Shown piece after piece: positions 40,894 through 50,896 of a stretch of DNA of 64,000 bases. This DNA comes from a virus. A program made the position numbers and the translations under genes. How positions within the stretch are numbered: position 1 is the first letter of the stretch; each line of letters starts with the position of its first letter. The notes beneath the pieces are model-generated. The model worked only from the letters and a program-made list of their open reading frames with translations. It was not told the origin of the DNA and did not search any database. The stretch covers positions 1 through 64,000 of IMG/VR virus record IMGVR_UViG_3300043449_002675. One strand, given 5' to 3'.

Positions 40894-41718
40894 ATGCCAG
40901 ATTTACCATCCAATGTGCCTGTATACACAGCAGATCAGCCATATTACTACAAGTTTGATAACTTGCCCATAGACTCTTTGATTCAAAGAGACAATATCAT
41001 AAACGCACAGGTAGATGCTAATACTGCAATTTTAGAAGAAGCAGCAGGTACGGCAGGTACATTGCCAGTAAGACTAAGTCAGTGCATGGATCCTTTGGGC
41101 AACCTTACTGCTTTGGGTGTAAATAATGCAGAACACAACATTGGTTACCACGTAGATGGCGCTGGCCCAGATTCAGTTGAATATGTAAGGATGACTTTAG
41201 ACGAGCGCACCAAATTGGAAACAGTTGCGGCAGATGCAACCAGCTTTTATATAAAAGTAACTCCTGAAAATACTGGTGGTTCTCCATCTAATAACCCAGT
41301 TCCTTTCGAGCAAGGATTTGTTACATTTGAGCCAAGCGACACAGTTACTTGGAGCATAAATAATGGTCAGAAGATCACGGCAAACGTAGTGGCTTTACCT
41401 GATAGTGAAGTTAGATTTAGCAATGTTGTTCCTGAAAATGCGTACTTAACTCCTGATTACAAAAATTACCTTACTGGTATTGGTGCGCCATTTTTATCCG
41501 GAAGTCTTTCAGTTTACATCAATGGCATTCGTATTTTTGAAACAAAAACAGTTTATGCAACATCGATGTCTGGAGTTGGCGTAGTGGCAAATCCAAATCT
41601 CAAGTGGGTTCCCAGAAGCTTCGTGCCAACAATCAATAAATTGGGTTTTTCCTTAAATTCCGGACTGTGCAGCGATGATGTAGTAATGATTGATTTTGCA
41701 GTCAGCACAAACGCTTGA
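40894..41718 (+). CDS. Baseplate or tail fibre protein
   Basis: A 274-residue protein. N-terminus VYTADQPYYYKFDNLPIDSLIQRDNIINAQVD is typical of fibre-attachment segments. C-terminal region is a beta sandwich with LSVYINGIRIFETKTVYATSM. Place between the wedge genes and the PKD fibres supports a short fibre or adaptor. No receptor-binding motif is visible. Confidence 0.6.
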   Translation: MPDLPSNVPVYTADQPYYYKFDNLPIDSLIQRDNIINAQVDANTAILEEAAGTAGTLPVRLSQCMDPLGNLTALGVNNAEHNIGYHVDGAGPDSVEYVRMTLDERTKLETVAADATSFYIKVTPENTGGSPSNNPVPFEQGFVTFEPSDTVTWSINNGQKITANVVALPDSEVRFSNVVPENAYLTPDYKNYLTGIGAPFLSGSLSVYINGIRIFETKTVYATSMSGVGVVANPNLKWVPRSFVPTINKLGFSLNSGLCSDDVVMIDFAVSTNA

Positions 41719-41766
41719 AATTCTTTTTAAAATATGTTCTAATTGTTAGTCTCAAGGAGGCTTTCA

Positions 41767-42291
41767 ATGATTTATTTTGAAAAAGATTTAAATTTGACCA
41801 TCGGAATTCTAGCAGCAAACAAAACATTTGAGCAAATACGAGCAACTTATGAATCTCTTGGTGTACTTAAGTACCCAGTTCAGAGACTTGTAAATGTGCC
41901 AGAAGATTATGATATAACCGAACTTAAAAACAGAAAATATAATTTTATTCAAAAGGGCAAAACGCTAACAAGCCTAATAGATGGTTTGTGCAAAGAGGCC
42001 AAGACAGAATGGATTTATTTTGCATTCGCAGGAAGAAAAGTGCAAAAAAACATTGATAGCAAATATTCAATTTATGCAAGCGATTATAAGAATGTGATAT
42101 TTCCTGTAGTAAGGAGGGTGTGGAATTTTGTTGACGGGTCTATGGACGGTCTTTTGATAAACAAAAAGTTCCATGAAGAGGTTGGCGAATTTGGTGATGG
42201 GGATGATTTGGAAATTACTAAGTTAATGTGGGCCGGAAAAGCCGTCGAAAAGGGCGCAAAATTTAAAGCTATAATAGGAGCAGCATACTGA
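41767..42291 (+). CDS. Glycosyltransferase-like protein in the fibre region
   Basis: A 174-residue protein; ATG 41767 has AAGGAGG upstream. LNLTIGILAANKTFEQIRATYESL resembles the start of GT-A family proteins (v-i-i-t-y-n...l..sl). The second half contains TEWIYFAFAGRKVQKNIDSKYSIY and a DGLLINKKFHEEVGEFGDGDD end, like family 2 glycosyltransferases. It lacks a clear DxD at the sugar site, and the protein is short, so the assignment is modest. It overlaps the next gene by TGATG. Confidence 0.45.
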   Translation: MIYFEKDLNLTIGILAANKTFEQIRATYESLGVLKYPVQRLVNVPEDYDITELKNRKYNFIQKGKTLTSLIDGLCKEAKTEWIYFAFAGRKVQKNIDSKYSIYASDYKNVIFPVVRRVWNFVDGSMDGLLINKKFHEEVGEFGDGDDLEITKLMWAGKAVEKGAKFKAIIGAAY

Positions 42292-42935
42292 TGGAAATAC
42301 TCGAAAAAGCAGCAAAAATACTCGAAGAATGCTATCTTCCATCTTGCCACTCTAATTTCCAAATTAAAAACTTTATTATTGGCAAAGAGAGCAGCAGGAT
42401 AGGTAAAATTTGGCAGGCTGTTAGGGAAATACAGACGAGAAGGGAATCACTTGCTAATTTAGCAAATGATCTAGAAGAAATAAAAGATAACATAGAACTT
42501 GCCAAACTAGATGTTCAAGAAGAAAGTTTTGTAGAAGCCAGCGACCAAGATCCTGCAAAAGAGAGTATTTTACAGGCAAGGAAAGAAATAAATATACGCA
42601 AAAAAGAACGAGCGCTTAAGAAACTATACGTTGCTCAGAATGGATTATTGACCCAGCAGAATAATATGCTGAATGAATTATCGGTGTTTTTGGAAGTTTT
42701 TGACAAACTTGGCGGTATAGAAGCCTTCAAAAACTACAATGAAGAAGATGCTCAGGTTGAATATTGGAAGGGAAAATTCGAAAGGGAATTTATACTTTCT
42801 AGCATTCTACAGCAACCAATGAGTCCAGAATTCATAAAAAGTTGTCTTGCTTTAGCTGAAAACGCCAAAATGAGCGAAAATATTGGAGCTACGCTCGATA
42901 TTATTAATAAAAAACTGTTAAATCAAAATAACTAA
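42291..42935 (+). CDS. Coiled-coil protein between fibre genes
   Basis: A 214-residue mostly helical, highly charged protein (RIGKIWQAVREIQTRRESLANLANDLEEIKDNIELA). Its start overlaps the upstream stop. Function unknown; might be a fibre chaperone or linker. Contains the motif TTGCTAATTTAGCAA at 42451. Confidence 0.5.
   Translation: MEILEKAAKILEECYLPSCHSNFQIKNFIIGKESSRIGKIWQAVREIQTRRESLANLANDLEEIKDNIELAKLDVQEESFVEASDQDPAKESILQARKEINIRKKERALKKLYVAQNGLLTQQNNMLNELSVFLEVFDKLGGIEAFKNYNEEDAQVEYWKGKFEREFILSSILQQPMSPEFIKSCLALAENAKMSENIGATLDIINKKLLNQNN
42451..42465. repeat. 15-base palindrome TTGCTAATTTAGCAA
   Basis: One of five TGCTA-NNN-TAGCA sites; within a coding sequence. Confidence 0.5.
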
Positions 42936-42940
42936 TATAT

Positions 42941-44002
42941 ATGCCAGTAGATAAGTTAGCATCAAATGATTCAGGATATGAAGTAGGCGATCTGTCACTT
43001 TATCCCACAGCTATTGATTCATACTTTAATTTGTATGAAGCACAAAACAATAGCACAACAATACTTAAGTCTAGTTTGTCAGTTACTGGTGATGTATTGG
43101 TGGTAGAAAGTACCGATTCTTTTCCCAGTCAAGGCATTCTTAGGCTTTCTCTGCCAAATAAAAAAGGCTTGTCTGTAGAATACATTTATTATGCGCATAA
43201 AACAAATAACACTTTCTATAATCTAAAAAGGGGATTTTTGGGAAATGAACGCAATCTTATTAGCAAAGTAAATAACTGGCCCACAAACACGGTGGTAGAG
43301 TCTGGAGTTTTTGCAGAGCATCATAATGCTGTAAGAGATGCTGTTTTAAATACGGAAAACTTTGTTGGACTAAGAAACCCTTACAGTACAGAAACAAACA
43401 GTTTTGTAACTACAACAGTAAATGGTTTGTTGACAGATTTAGAGTACAGGTATTTAGCACCTAACGCAGTTTTCAGAGCTTTTCCTTTATATGGACCGCC
43501 GCCTTTAACAGTAAATTTTCATTGTTTTACAAACAGAATAGTTAATAGATTTTTCTGGGATTTTGGTGATGGCGGTGTTTCTATCCAAAAAAATCCTTCG
43601 CACACATACCTTAAGACGGGTATTTTCCCTGTGCAGCTTAGGGTTATATCTGACGTGGGCGGACAAGGTGTCACTACTAAAATGGGATATATTAATGTCA
43701 GCAACCAGTATGTAGTGCCGTTCGGATATGTTATGCCCAATGTTGGCATAAGTATTCAAACAGCCACTGAAACGTCTACAACTCCAACAACATTTACATT
43801 TTATGATCAGACAGACGGACCAATCATCAACAGACTATGGCAATTTGGAGACGGACAAAATAGCTTTCAAGAAAATCCTAATATTCACGTTGTAACACAT
43901 CAATATCAAAGACCGGGAATCTATAAACCTTCTGTTTTGATTACAATCGAGGATAATATTACAACAAGAGCAATTTTTGAAGAAACAGTAGAGGTATCAT
44001 AA
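42941..44002 (+). CDS. PKD-domain fibre protein 1
   Basis: A 353-residue protein. Residues 1-145 are an N-terminal domain shared with the next two genes, ending VFAEHHNAVRDAVLNTENFVG. Two PKD domains follow: FRAFPLYGPPPLTVNFHCF...FFWDFGDGGVSIQKNPSHTYLKTGIF and a second with LWQFGDGQNSFQENP and HQYQRPGIYKPSVLI. PKD folds are beta sandwiches common in surface and adhesion proteins. The gene is coupled to the next by ATAATG overlap. Confidence 0.8.
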   Translation: MPVDKLASNDSGYEVGDLSLYPTAIDSYFNLYEAQNNSTTILKSSLSVTGDVLVVESTDSFPSQGILRLSLPNKKGLSVEYIYYAHKTNNTFYNLKRGFLGNERNLISKVNNWPTNTVVESGVFAEHHNAVRDAVLNTENFVGLRNPYSTETNSFVTTTVNGLLTDLEYRYLAPNAVFRAFPLYGPPPLTVNFHCFTNRIVNRFFWDFGDGGVSIQKNPSHTYLKTGIFPVQLRVISDVGGQGVTTKMGYINVSNQYVVPFGYVMPNVGISIQTATETSTTPTTFTFYDQTDGPIINRLWQFGDGQNSFQENPNIHVVTHQYQRPGIYKPSVLITIEDNITTRAIFEETVEVS

Positions 44003-46218
44003 TGTCGATACCATCAGTAGTGTATCCAGATCAATACGACACAACTACAACATTGTATAATGCTGTTGATGCATTGGTTATAACTTTGGCCAAGGATTAT
44101 AATCCAAATGATACCACAATATTTGTGACTGTAAATCCTTATATCATGTCTAGATTTCCGGAAACTGGCATAATAACATTGACCGAAAACTGCAGCGATC
44201 CTGCTTTACGTGCAGTATCATTTTATTATGGCACTAAAAACAATGAAGGGTTTTTCTTCACTGATTTGACAATTTTGCCAGAAACCCCTGATTCTTATAA
44301 GCCAAAAGTTTCCACCACAGTATCCCTGAGCGTAACAGCACAACATCACAACAATATAAAAGATGCTATAATATCAACCGAAGAATTTATTGGACTTGAA
44401 AGTGATATTTCTTATATTCCATTTGAAGGTTCTATTGCGGCTAGAACTAAGTTTTTGTTTGAATCAGTTTTTACTCCGAGAGCGTGGTTTGTAGCAGACA
44501 AAAGAATAGGAAGAGCACCATTGTTTGCGGTTGTATTTACTAGTTCCAGCTTGTATTTGGGAGAGCAAATAAACGGCAATACCGTAACTTACGAATGGGA
44601 TTTTGGCGATGGGGGCACATTTACTAGTACCAATAAAACCGTAGAACACACTTATATGTTGCCGGGTATTTATACGGTTTCTTTAACTGTTACAAACATG
44701 TTTGGCGCAGATACAGTAACATTTGCTAATTATATTGACGCACTTTGGTTGGCTCCGGAGACAGCCGAAATTGAATTTTTAGTAGAGGCTGGGCAAAAAG
44801 ATTTTGATTCTGGCGGAAATGATTTTATAAAAACGCCTACTGGTGTTTATGTTTACATGGGCACTAGTAATGAAATTGATCCATTAGATCCGACAAGAAC
44901 TTATAGTGGGGCACATGTAGAAAGCGGCGATGTAATAGATCCCATAAATAATTTCCAGTGGGATTTGGGTGATACACTTTCTCATGGTAATGATCCTAAT
45001 ACTAAGGCACTTTACACTATCGGTGGAATTTATGAAGTAATACTTCGATGCACCACGGAATCGGGAGCATATAGGATTACCACTGATTCTAAAACTATAA
45101 ACGTAATTGAAAGGCAGAATGCTTGGTTGTTTGTAACCCCCACTACAGATCCGCCTTTAGCAACAGGTACCGTATATGCTGGAGAACTTGGCTTTTTAAA
45201 TGAAACATTTAAACCACTCCAAAACACCGCATACGTTTATATAAGGAATGCAAGCTTCATAACCGATTCGTCACATCTAGACAAACCCAGAATGTTGCTT
45301 GAGTTTGAGAGGAATACCAATATAAATGCGAGAAGCACAGTGCCCTCTGGTTTACAGGGGCAAGCAATATTGTCTTGGGCAAGCGGCAGAAATCTAACAG
45401 ACTTGCCAAGTACTGAAAAAATAAGCTTTGTGGCCTTTAGTGGTTTTGACGAGGCTTATTCCGCTGTAAGCTGGGAAATTACCAGATGCTGGAACTGGAT
45501 TGCATTCAATGGTACTGGCGTTACTTATTACCTATTAGGCAACGCTCAAAGTCAACCACCAAATACAAGTCCTGTTGATTTAACACTCGTATCAAACAAT
45601 CTTTTGGCAGGAACTTATCAAACAGATTTAACTTTTTCAGCTGGAAGTTTTGCTGGTGCCTCAAATACCCTTTCATACAACGCAGCTCAGTATGACGGTA
45701 CAGGATATAACGTTTATGGAGCATACAGCGCATACAGATATGCATTCAGAGGAAGAACTGGCTATATTTTAAAAAACCTAACAGTAGGCAGCAATTTTAA
45801 GATCAACTCATTTTACAGCACTACTGAAAGTGGAAATGGAATAATTACCGGCTTCAAGAAATTGCCAGATATGGGTGGGCCAGTAAAAACACAAGGTGTC
45901 TTGTTAAACCTAACTACAGGACTGTTTTTCTTCAATAATAGCGGAAGCGTTCTGCAATTTGATGTGACGGCAAATGTGTGGAAAACTGGCGGTCCCGGTT
46001 ACAATTCAGTTGCTTATACTAACTTACAAGACACATCTGTTCCAAATTATGATGATGAAAATAATAGTCTAGTTGGAACAACTGATTTTGGCGACAATGC
46101 ATTTTTATCTTTTGATTACAGCAATAACGCATTTATGAAGTTTAACGATATTGATTTAACATTTACAAAGCTAAATAGCAGACCGGAAGGTGAACAATGG
46201 ATTTTTGGAAGCTACTAG
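44002..46218 (+). CDS. PKD-domain fibre protein 2
   Basis: A 738-residue protein. It begins with the shared domain (YPDQYDTTTTLYNAV... to VTAQHHNNIKDAIISTEEFIG). Residues about 155-250 form a PKD domain with YEWDFGDGGTFTSTNKTVEHTYMLPGIYTVSLTV; about 305-375 form another PKD-like domain (FQWDLGDTLSHGNDP, GGIYEVILRC). The C-terminal 250 residues are beta-rich with kelch-like strands (LLNLTTGLFFFNNSGSVLQFD). Likely a fibre or adhesin that binds the host surface. Confidence 0.75.
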   Translation: MSIPSVVYPDQYDTTTTLYNAVDALVITLAKDYNPNDTTIFVTVNPYIMSRFPETGIITLTENCSDPALRAVSFYYGTKNNEGFFFTDLTILPETPDSYKPKVSTTVSLSVTAQHHNNIKDAIISTEEFIGLESDISYIPFEGSIAARTKFLFESVFTPRAWFVADKRIGRAPLFAVVFTSSSLYLGEQINGNTVTYEWDFGDGGTFTSTNKTVEHTYMLPGIYTVSLTVTNMFGADTVTFANYIDALWLAPETAEIEFLVEAGQKDFDSGGNDFIKTPTGVYVYMGTSNEIDPLDPTRTYSGAHVESGDVIDPINNFQWDLGDTLSHGNDPNTKALYTIGGIYEVILRCTTESGAYRITTDSKTINVIERQNAWLFVTPTTDPPLATGTVYAGELGFLNETFKPLQNTAYVYIRNASFITDSSHLDKPRMLLEFERNTNINARSTVPSGLQGQAILSWASGRNLTDLPSTEKISFVAFSGFDEAYSAVSWEITRCWNWIAFNGTGVTYYLLGNAQSQPPNTSPVDLTLVSNNLLAGTYQTDLTFSAGSFAGASNTLSYNAAQYDGTGYNVYGAYSAYRYAFRGRTGYILKNLTVGSNFKINSFYSTTESGNGIITGFKKLPDMGGPVKTQGVLLNLTTGLFFFNNSGSVLQFDVTANVWKTGGPGYNSVAYTNLQDTSVPNYDDENNSLVGTTDFGDNAFLSFDYSNNAFMKFNDIDLTFTKLNSRPEGEQWIFGSY

Positions 46219-46234
46219 GTAGACAGGGGTAAAT

Positions 46235-49200
46235 TTGGGAACTATACTGCCAAATTCGAATTATCCTAAGACTTATGATACGGATACAAGTCTGTTTCAG
46301 GTGTATAACACCTCGCAAACCGTACTGTCTGCAACTCTAAATTCTTGGCAAACCTCCATAAACATAGTGCCAGTAGCTGTTGGAGAACCTGAGTTATGGG
46401 CTAACTCTGGATACGTGACTATTGAAGGAGAGCTAATATATTACGCCTCTGTTCACTTGGATGTGAATGGCAAAGTTGACAAGCTTTTAGAATGCATAAG
46501 AAGAACTAATGGTACTGTGCCAAGAAATTACCCCGCTGGCACTCCTGTTCGTGGGTTTGTAATAGCACAACACCATAACAATCTTGCACAGAGTATTGTT
46601 AATGTTGAAAACTTTGTTGGAACTTTGACTACAACAGATCAAGATACTATTTACTGGAAATTGCAGCAAATTGCGAACCTGCGTCCATTAACTGACGATT
46701 CAGGATGTCCGCAAATTGAATTCTATTACAGGGTCATTAGCACGAGTCCTATTGAAGGAACGGAAATTTCCTATAGTTTGAATATTATTGGAAATATAAA
46801 CAATTTTTTGATAGATTTTGGTGATGGCACTACTGAATCAACCACCCAAAACGGTACGCACTTTTATGCGCCAAATAAACGCATAGATCCAAGTGTTACA
46901 GTAACAACTGACGAATGTGATTGCTTGCAAACTAGCGCAGAAAGACTTAGAATAGACGATTTGGCTCAAAATACAATTGCTGGTCAAACGACTTTTCCAG
47001 TTATTGTGCCGCCAATTCCGGACTTCCCGAATTTGGATTTGGCAGTTGTAAATGAAGTGCCAAACAACATACAGTTCCCACCTATAGTTTTCCCTTGTTT
47101 GGATATTGGTCCATTCGGGCCAATAGTTGTTCCTAGCACAATTAGTATTGTTAATCCGTATCCAATTCCAAGTGTGATCACGTTTGAAGACGTGCCTGTA
47201 TTCCCAAGTCAGATAGTAATTACAAGTTCTGTGGTTATACCCACAAGAATAAGCATAATTGGCAATTTGCCTAGTACACTTAGTGTTATTGGCAACATAC
47301 CAAGCACAATCAGCGTTGTTGGAATTCCTTCAACTATAAATGTAGTTGCGCCAAGTAATTTAAATATAGGCATAAGTGTAATTAATACCGTCCCATGTAC
47401 AATTTCAGTAATTGGCAATATACCAAGTGTTATAGCCATAGATGATTTATCTGCTTCGCTTGACGTATTTCTAAATGGCGACTATTGCACAAATTGTACT
47501 GGTAGTACCGGTTGTTCGAATAATGGACAAACTATACAGGCTATTACAGATATAGGTTGCGACCCTTGTGCTGGCGCAAATCCAAAAATTACAAGGGTCA
47601 CGGTAGTATTACATGACTTTATAGTTACTACCTTGGATCCTGCCAATCCAGAATCTACAAGATACGATTTAGTAAAAGTCTTGATTGTTGCACCTGATGG
47701 CACAAATTGTTTGGTTATGGGAGGTGCTCAAACTGGAGCAACAACCTTCCCAGACTACACAATGAATGAACCAGTGACCCTTACATTCGCTGACGGTTCT
47801 AACAATAACATTTACGATTTTACCAAGCCCTTAGAAACAAAAACTTATGCTCCAAATGCAAATGGGAATAATGCTTCTTACACCGCTGGTCAAGTAAATT
47901 TAGGTCTTCCAGCTCCTCCGCCTACTGGGGCTACTGGGTATGGGACAAATTTGGCAGTATTTACTGATTCCAAGTTGCAGAAGGGTCCTTGGTATGCCTA
48001 CATTTCCGCAGGTCCGAGAGGCGGGGCATATACAAATATAGTAAACGTTGGGAAAGTTTGTGCTAGAGTAACTTCGGCTCAGGAATCTCCTTGTGATTTC
48101 CCATCCCCAACGCCGACATCTACTGCAAGAGTCACACAAACTCCAGTTGCAACTCCGAGGAAAACACCATTACCGACACCTCTTCCTTCTCAAAGTCCGG
48201 CTCCTACTGCTACGCCAAGACCAAGTCCTTCAGCAACTCCATTTCTACCATTTGATTTGCCAACGCCGGGACCCAACGTTACACCAATAATTCCCCCCAG
48301 ACCTCAACCACAACCCACACCACCTCCCAGACCCTCAGGCACTCCCGGACCAACTCCCGCTCCTTCTGCAACCTTTACATGTGGCACATGTACTTATGTT
48401 CCACAATTAGAGGATTGTGGTTCTGGTGTTTGCACTTATTATTGGGATGGAAGCAGCTGGGGCAGATGCGGAGAATGCACTTCTTGCGGTAGTGCGGGAG
48501 AGAACTGCGGATGTCAAGAAGCAAGAATAATGCGTGCATTTAACATTCTGCCGCCTGACGGAGAAGATAACCCTGACGTAAACACGAATTGTTACAAGGT
48601 AGTTTGGACTGATCAGTCATTGACTGATTGCAATGGTGGTTTTTGTACTTATAGTTTCAATATGACCACCAAACAATGGGATTATTTCCCAGAAGATTCT
48701 TTTTGTAGTGGTACCGGTGACAATGCCTGCAAGTGCCAAGATGCCAACAAGATTTTGGTGCCAGCCGGAATACTTCCACCAAATCCCGGCACAAATGAAA
48801 CAAAACACACAAATTGTTACAAAGTTGTTAATTCGTTAAATAACTGCACAGCGGGTAGTTGTGAGTGTCCGCCTGCTCCTACTTCTCAGTTCATAACAGG
48901 CTCCACACAACAGTTGAAATTAAATTGTGTACCAGAATGCGGACGTTGTTATAATTACTGGTCTGTAAACAAAGGCGCTCCATGTGATCCTGATCCTGCA
49001 GATTATGGTTGCAGCTACGAGTATATTGATGACGGATGGGAACGCATAAACAATTTTTGTCCTTGCGAGAATTTTGAATGTTTGGATGCCGATATAGCTG
49101 TATCTGAAGGGCTATTGACACCAGTAGGGGAGCAGGGAGAAATCGTAAGATTATCTTGTTATCAAGCAAGCTGGTATCACATAGACGATTGTGACCCAGA

Positions 49201-50896
49201 AATTGGTGATTGTCGTTGTCCTCCGACACCAACCCCTCCAGCAAGTGGTGCAAATGCAGGCAAAATATATTTAGAGGAAGCTTGCGTCCATCCAACTTCG
49301 ACACCAACCCCAACCCAAGGATGCGGATACTGCGAATATCAGTGGCAACCAAACGCATGTCCTACCGGCGGATTTTGTATTTACACATATTACGCTGCTG
49401 TTAATGGCTGGGAAAGGGTTAGTGATTGCCAAGGAGGATGCGGATGTCCAAGCATAGAAATTTTAGTTGATGGCGGAGTTTTACCTATACCATATACCGA
49501 TGGAGCCAAAGTTTCTATGAATTGCCTGCCCCCACCGGGACCTTACGCTGGCAATTGGGGTCTTTGGTACAACGGATGTACAACTAATGATTGCAAATGT
49601 CCAAACGAAACTCCTCCAGTTCAAGGGCAGTATTTCAACCAAAGATGGAATTTGAATTGCGAAATTAAAACGACGCCAACACCAACACCATCAGCTTCTT
49701 CTGGATGCGATTGCAACATAGTTGGTTCGGCATGTGGATGGCAGTGTCAAAATAGCGGTGGAACTTATAAGTGGGTGAAATTACAAGATGGCTGCAACTT
49801 ATTCTGTGCGGCTGGCTCTTGTCAGTGTATACCGCCATCAGGACCATGCTCCGCTTCTACTGAGGGTGAGGTTTCGCAAACAAAATGCACAAATATCGGC
49901 ACTGCCACACCTACACCCATGCCAACCACACCTCCTCCTACACCGAGTCCTTCATTGGGTGCATGCTTGGGATGTTTCCTTACATGGAATTACAGTACTA
50001 AGACATATGATATAAGCGGAAATAATTGTTTGGCAGCGGGATGTAATGGGTGTTATATTCCTACAGCATACCAAGGCCAAAACATAACAATGCCCTGCGC
50101 CAACAATCCCCCTGAAAGTAAATGTAGTTCAAAGCCAAGTGAAAGTTGGCCGCAGTATTGTACGTGGGAGTGTGATGGAGGCGGCAACTGGATTCTTACG
50201 TCGCAGTGCGCTGCTGGCTGTGATTGCCCGTATCCTTGGCTTAATTTGTGTAATGCATTTTCAGATGTTGTTTACGAGCTATGTAGACCAGCAGCTCCTC
50301 CAGTGAACTTTGACGGAAATACCTACGTAGATGAGGGACTTCCTTTATCAAACATGTCTGTAAATTTAGATGAGCCTACCATATCTCCTCCTCCACGCAT
50401 CATAGCTGAAGGAGTTAAGGTGGAATTGGTTCCAGTCAGCAGGGAACGAGTCAAGCTTTGCAAGTACGCTGGCAGACAGCCATTAGAGATGGTTAAACAA
50501 GGATGCGGCGCATGTGCTGTACGTACTTGTGAAAAATTCGGATTGTGTTCTCACAGTGGTGTCATAGAGGGCAGAGACGATGTTTATTGCTGTCAAATGT
50601 GCGATGAATATGATTCTGGACAACAAGTAAAAATAGAATCATCTCAATCAGCAGAAGCACCCAAGTCTGCGGCCATAACTACAACTAATAATTCGATAGA
50701 AACAAAGAGCGTAGAAAAGATAAATGCACCAGTGGCATCATCAAAAACTTTACCAAAAATTATCGATCCATTTACTGCAGCAGATGAGTATATGAAGAAA
50801 AGTAATATGGTAAAAATTGCGCCAGTCAACTTATCTATTAAAGTAGATGTAGATAACCTTATTGAAGGCAAAAATGATACGGAGCAAGGCGGATAA
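46235..50896 (+). CDS. Giant adhesin-like fibre with decapeptide repeats and Cys-rich modules
   Basis: A 1553-residue protein. TTG 46235 is chosen for the GGGG site 6 bases upstream and the shared start (NYPKTYDTDTSLF... to IAQHHNNLAQSIVNVENFVG). A degenerate PKD-like segment (FLIDFGDGTTE) follows. Residues about 290-405 repeat a unit like IPSTISVIGN, with about 10 residues per turn. Residues 440-615 form a beta sandwich somewhat like a P-domain. A Pro/Thr/Ser-rich linker (618-710) has many TPTP and PSP steps. Residues 711-1340 hold at least six Cys-rich modules with C-x-x-C-x-Y, short loops and C-x-C, separated by TPTP linkers. The tail is hydrophilic. It resembles surface adhesins and mucin-like linkers; a receptor-binding role is inferred. 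Confidence 0.7.
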   Translation: MGTILPNSNYPKTYDTDTSLFQVYNTSQTVLSATLNSWQTSINIVPVAVGEPELWANSGYVTIEGELIYYASVHLDVNGKVDKLLECIRRTNGTVPRNYPAGTPVRGFVIAQHHNNLAQSIVNVENFVGTLTTTDQDTIYWKLQQIANLRPLTDDSGCPQIEFYYRVISTSPIEGTEISYSLNIIGNINNFLIDFGDGTTESTTQNGTHFYAPNKRIDPSVTVTTDECDCLQTSAERLRIDDLAQNTIAGQTTFPVIVPPIPDFPNLDLAVVNEVPNNIQFPPIVFPCLDIGPFGPIVVPSTISIVNPYPIPSVITFEDVPVFPSQIVITSSVVIPTRISIIGNLPSTLSVIGNIPSTISVVGIPSTINVVAPSNLNIGISVINTVPCTISVIGNIPSVIAIDDLSASLDVFLNGDYCTNCTGSTGCSNNGQTIQAITDIGCDPCAGANPKITRVTVVLHDFIVTTLDPANPESTRYDLVKVLIVAPDGTNCLVMGGAQTGATTFPDYTMNEPVTLTFADGSNNNIYDFTKPLETKTYAPNANGNNASYTAGQVNLGLPAPPPTGATGYGTNLAVFTDSKLQKGPWYAYISAGPRGGAYTNIVNVGKVCARVTSAQESPCDFPSPTPTSTARVTQTPVATPRKTPLPTPLPSQSPAPTATPRPSPSATPFLPFDLPTPGPNVTPIIPPRPQPQPTPPPRPSGTPGPTPAPSATFTCGTCTYVPQLEDCGSGVCTYYWDGSSWGRCGECTSCGSAGENCGCQEARIMRAFNILPPDGEDNPDVNTNCYKVVWTDQSLTDCNGGFCTYSFNMTTKQWDYFPEDSFCSGTGDNACKCQDANKILVPAGILPPNPGTNETKHTNCYKVVNSLNNCTAGSCECPPAPTSQFITGSTQQLKLNCVPECGRCYNYWSVNKGAPCDPDPADYGCSYEYIDDGWERINNFCPCENFECLDADIAVSEGLLTPVGEQGEIVRLSCYQASWYHIDDCDPEIGDCRCPPTPTPPASGANAGKIYLEEACVHPTSTPTPTQGCGYCEYQWQPNACPTGGFCIYTYYAAVNGWERVSDCQGGCGCPSIEILVDGGVLPIPYTDGAKVSMNCLPPPGPYAGNWGLWYNGCTTNDCKCPNETPPVQGQYFNQRWNLNCEIKTTPTPTPSASSGCDCNIVGSACGWQCQNSGGTYKWVKLQDGCNLFCAAGSCQCIPPSGPCSASTEGEVSQTKCTNIGTATPTPMPTTPPPTPSPSLGACLGCFLTWNYSTKTYDISGNNCLAAGCNGCYIPTAYQGQNITMPCANNPPESKCSSKPSESWPQYCTWECDGGGNWILTSQCAAGCDCPYPWLNLCNAFSDVVYELCRPAAPPVNFDGNTYVDEGLPLSNMSVNLDEPTISPPPRIIAEGVKVELVPVSRERVKLCKYAGRQPLEMVKQGCGACAVRTCEKFGLCSHSGVIEGRDDVYCCQMCDEYDSGQQVKIESSQSAEAPKSAAITTTNNSIETKSVEKINAPVASSKTLPKIIDPFTAADEYMKKSNMVKIAPVNLSIKVDVDNLIEGKNDTEQGG
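47105..47450 (+). repeat. Decapeptide repeat region in the giant fibre
   Basis: Repeated coding units for about ten residues of the form IPST(I/L)S(V/I)(I/V)GN. Some copies differ only by synonymous and conservative changes. The regular period suggests a beta-solenoid or triple-stranded needle. Confidence 0.7.
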
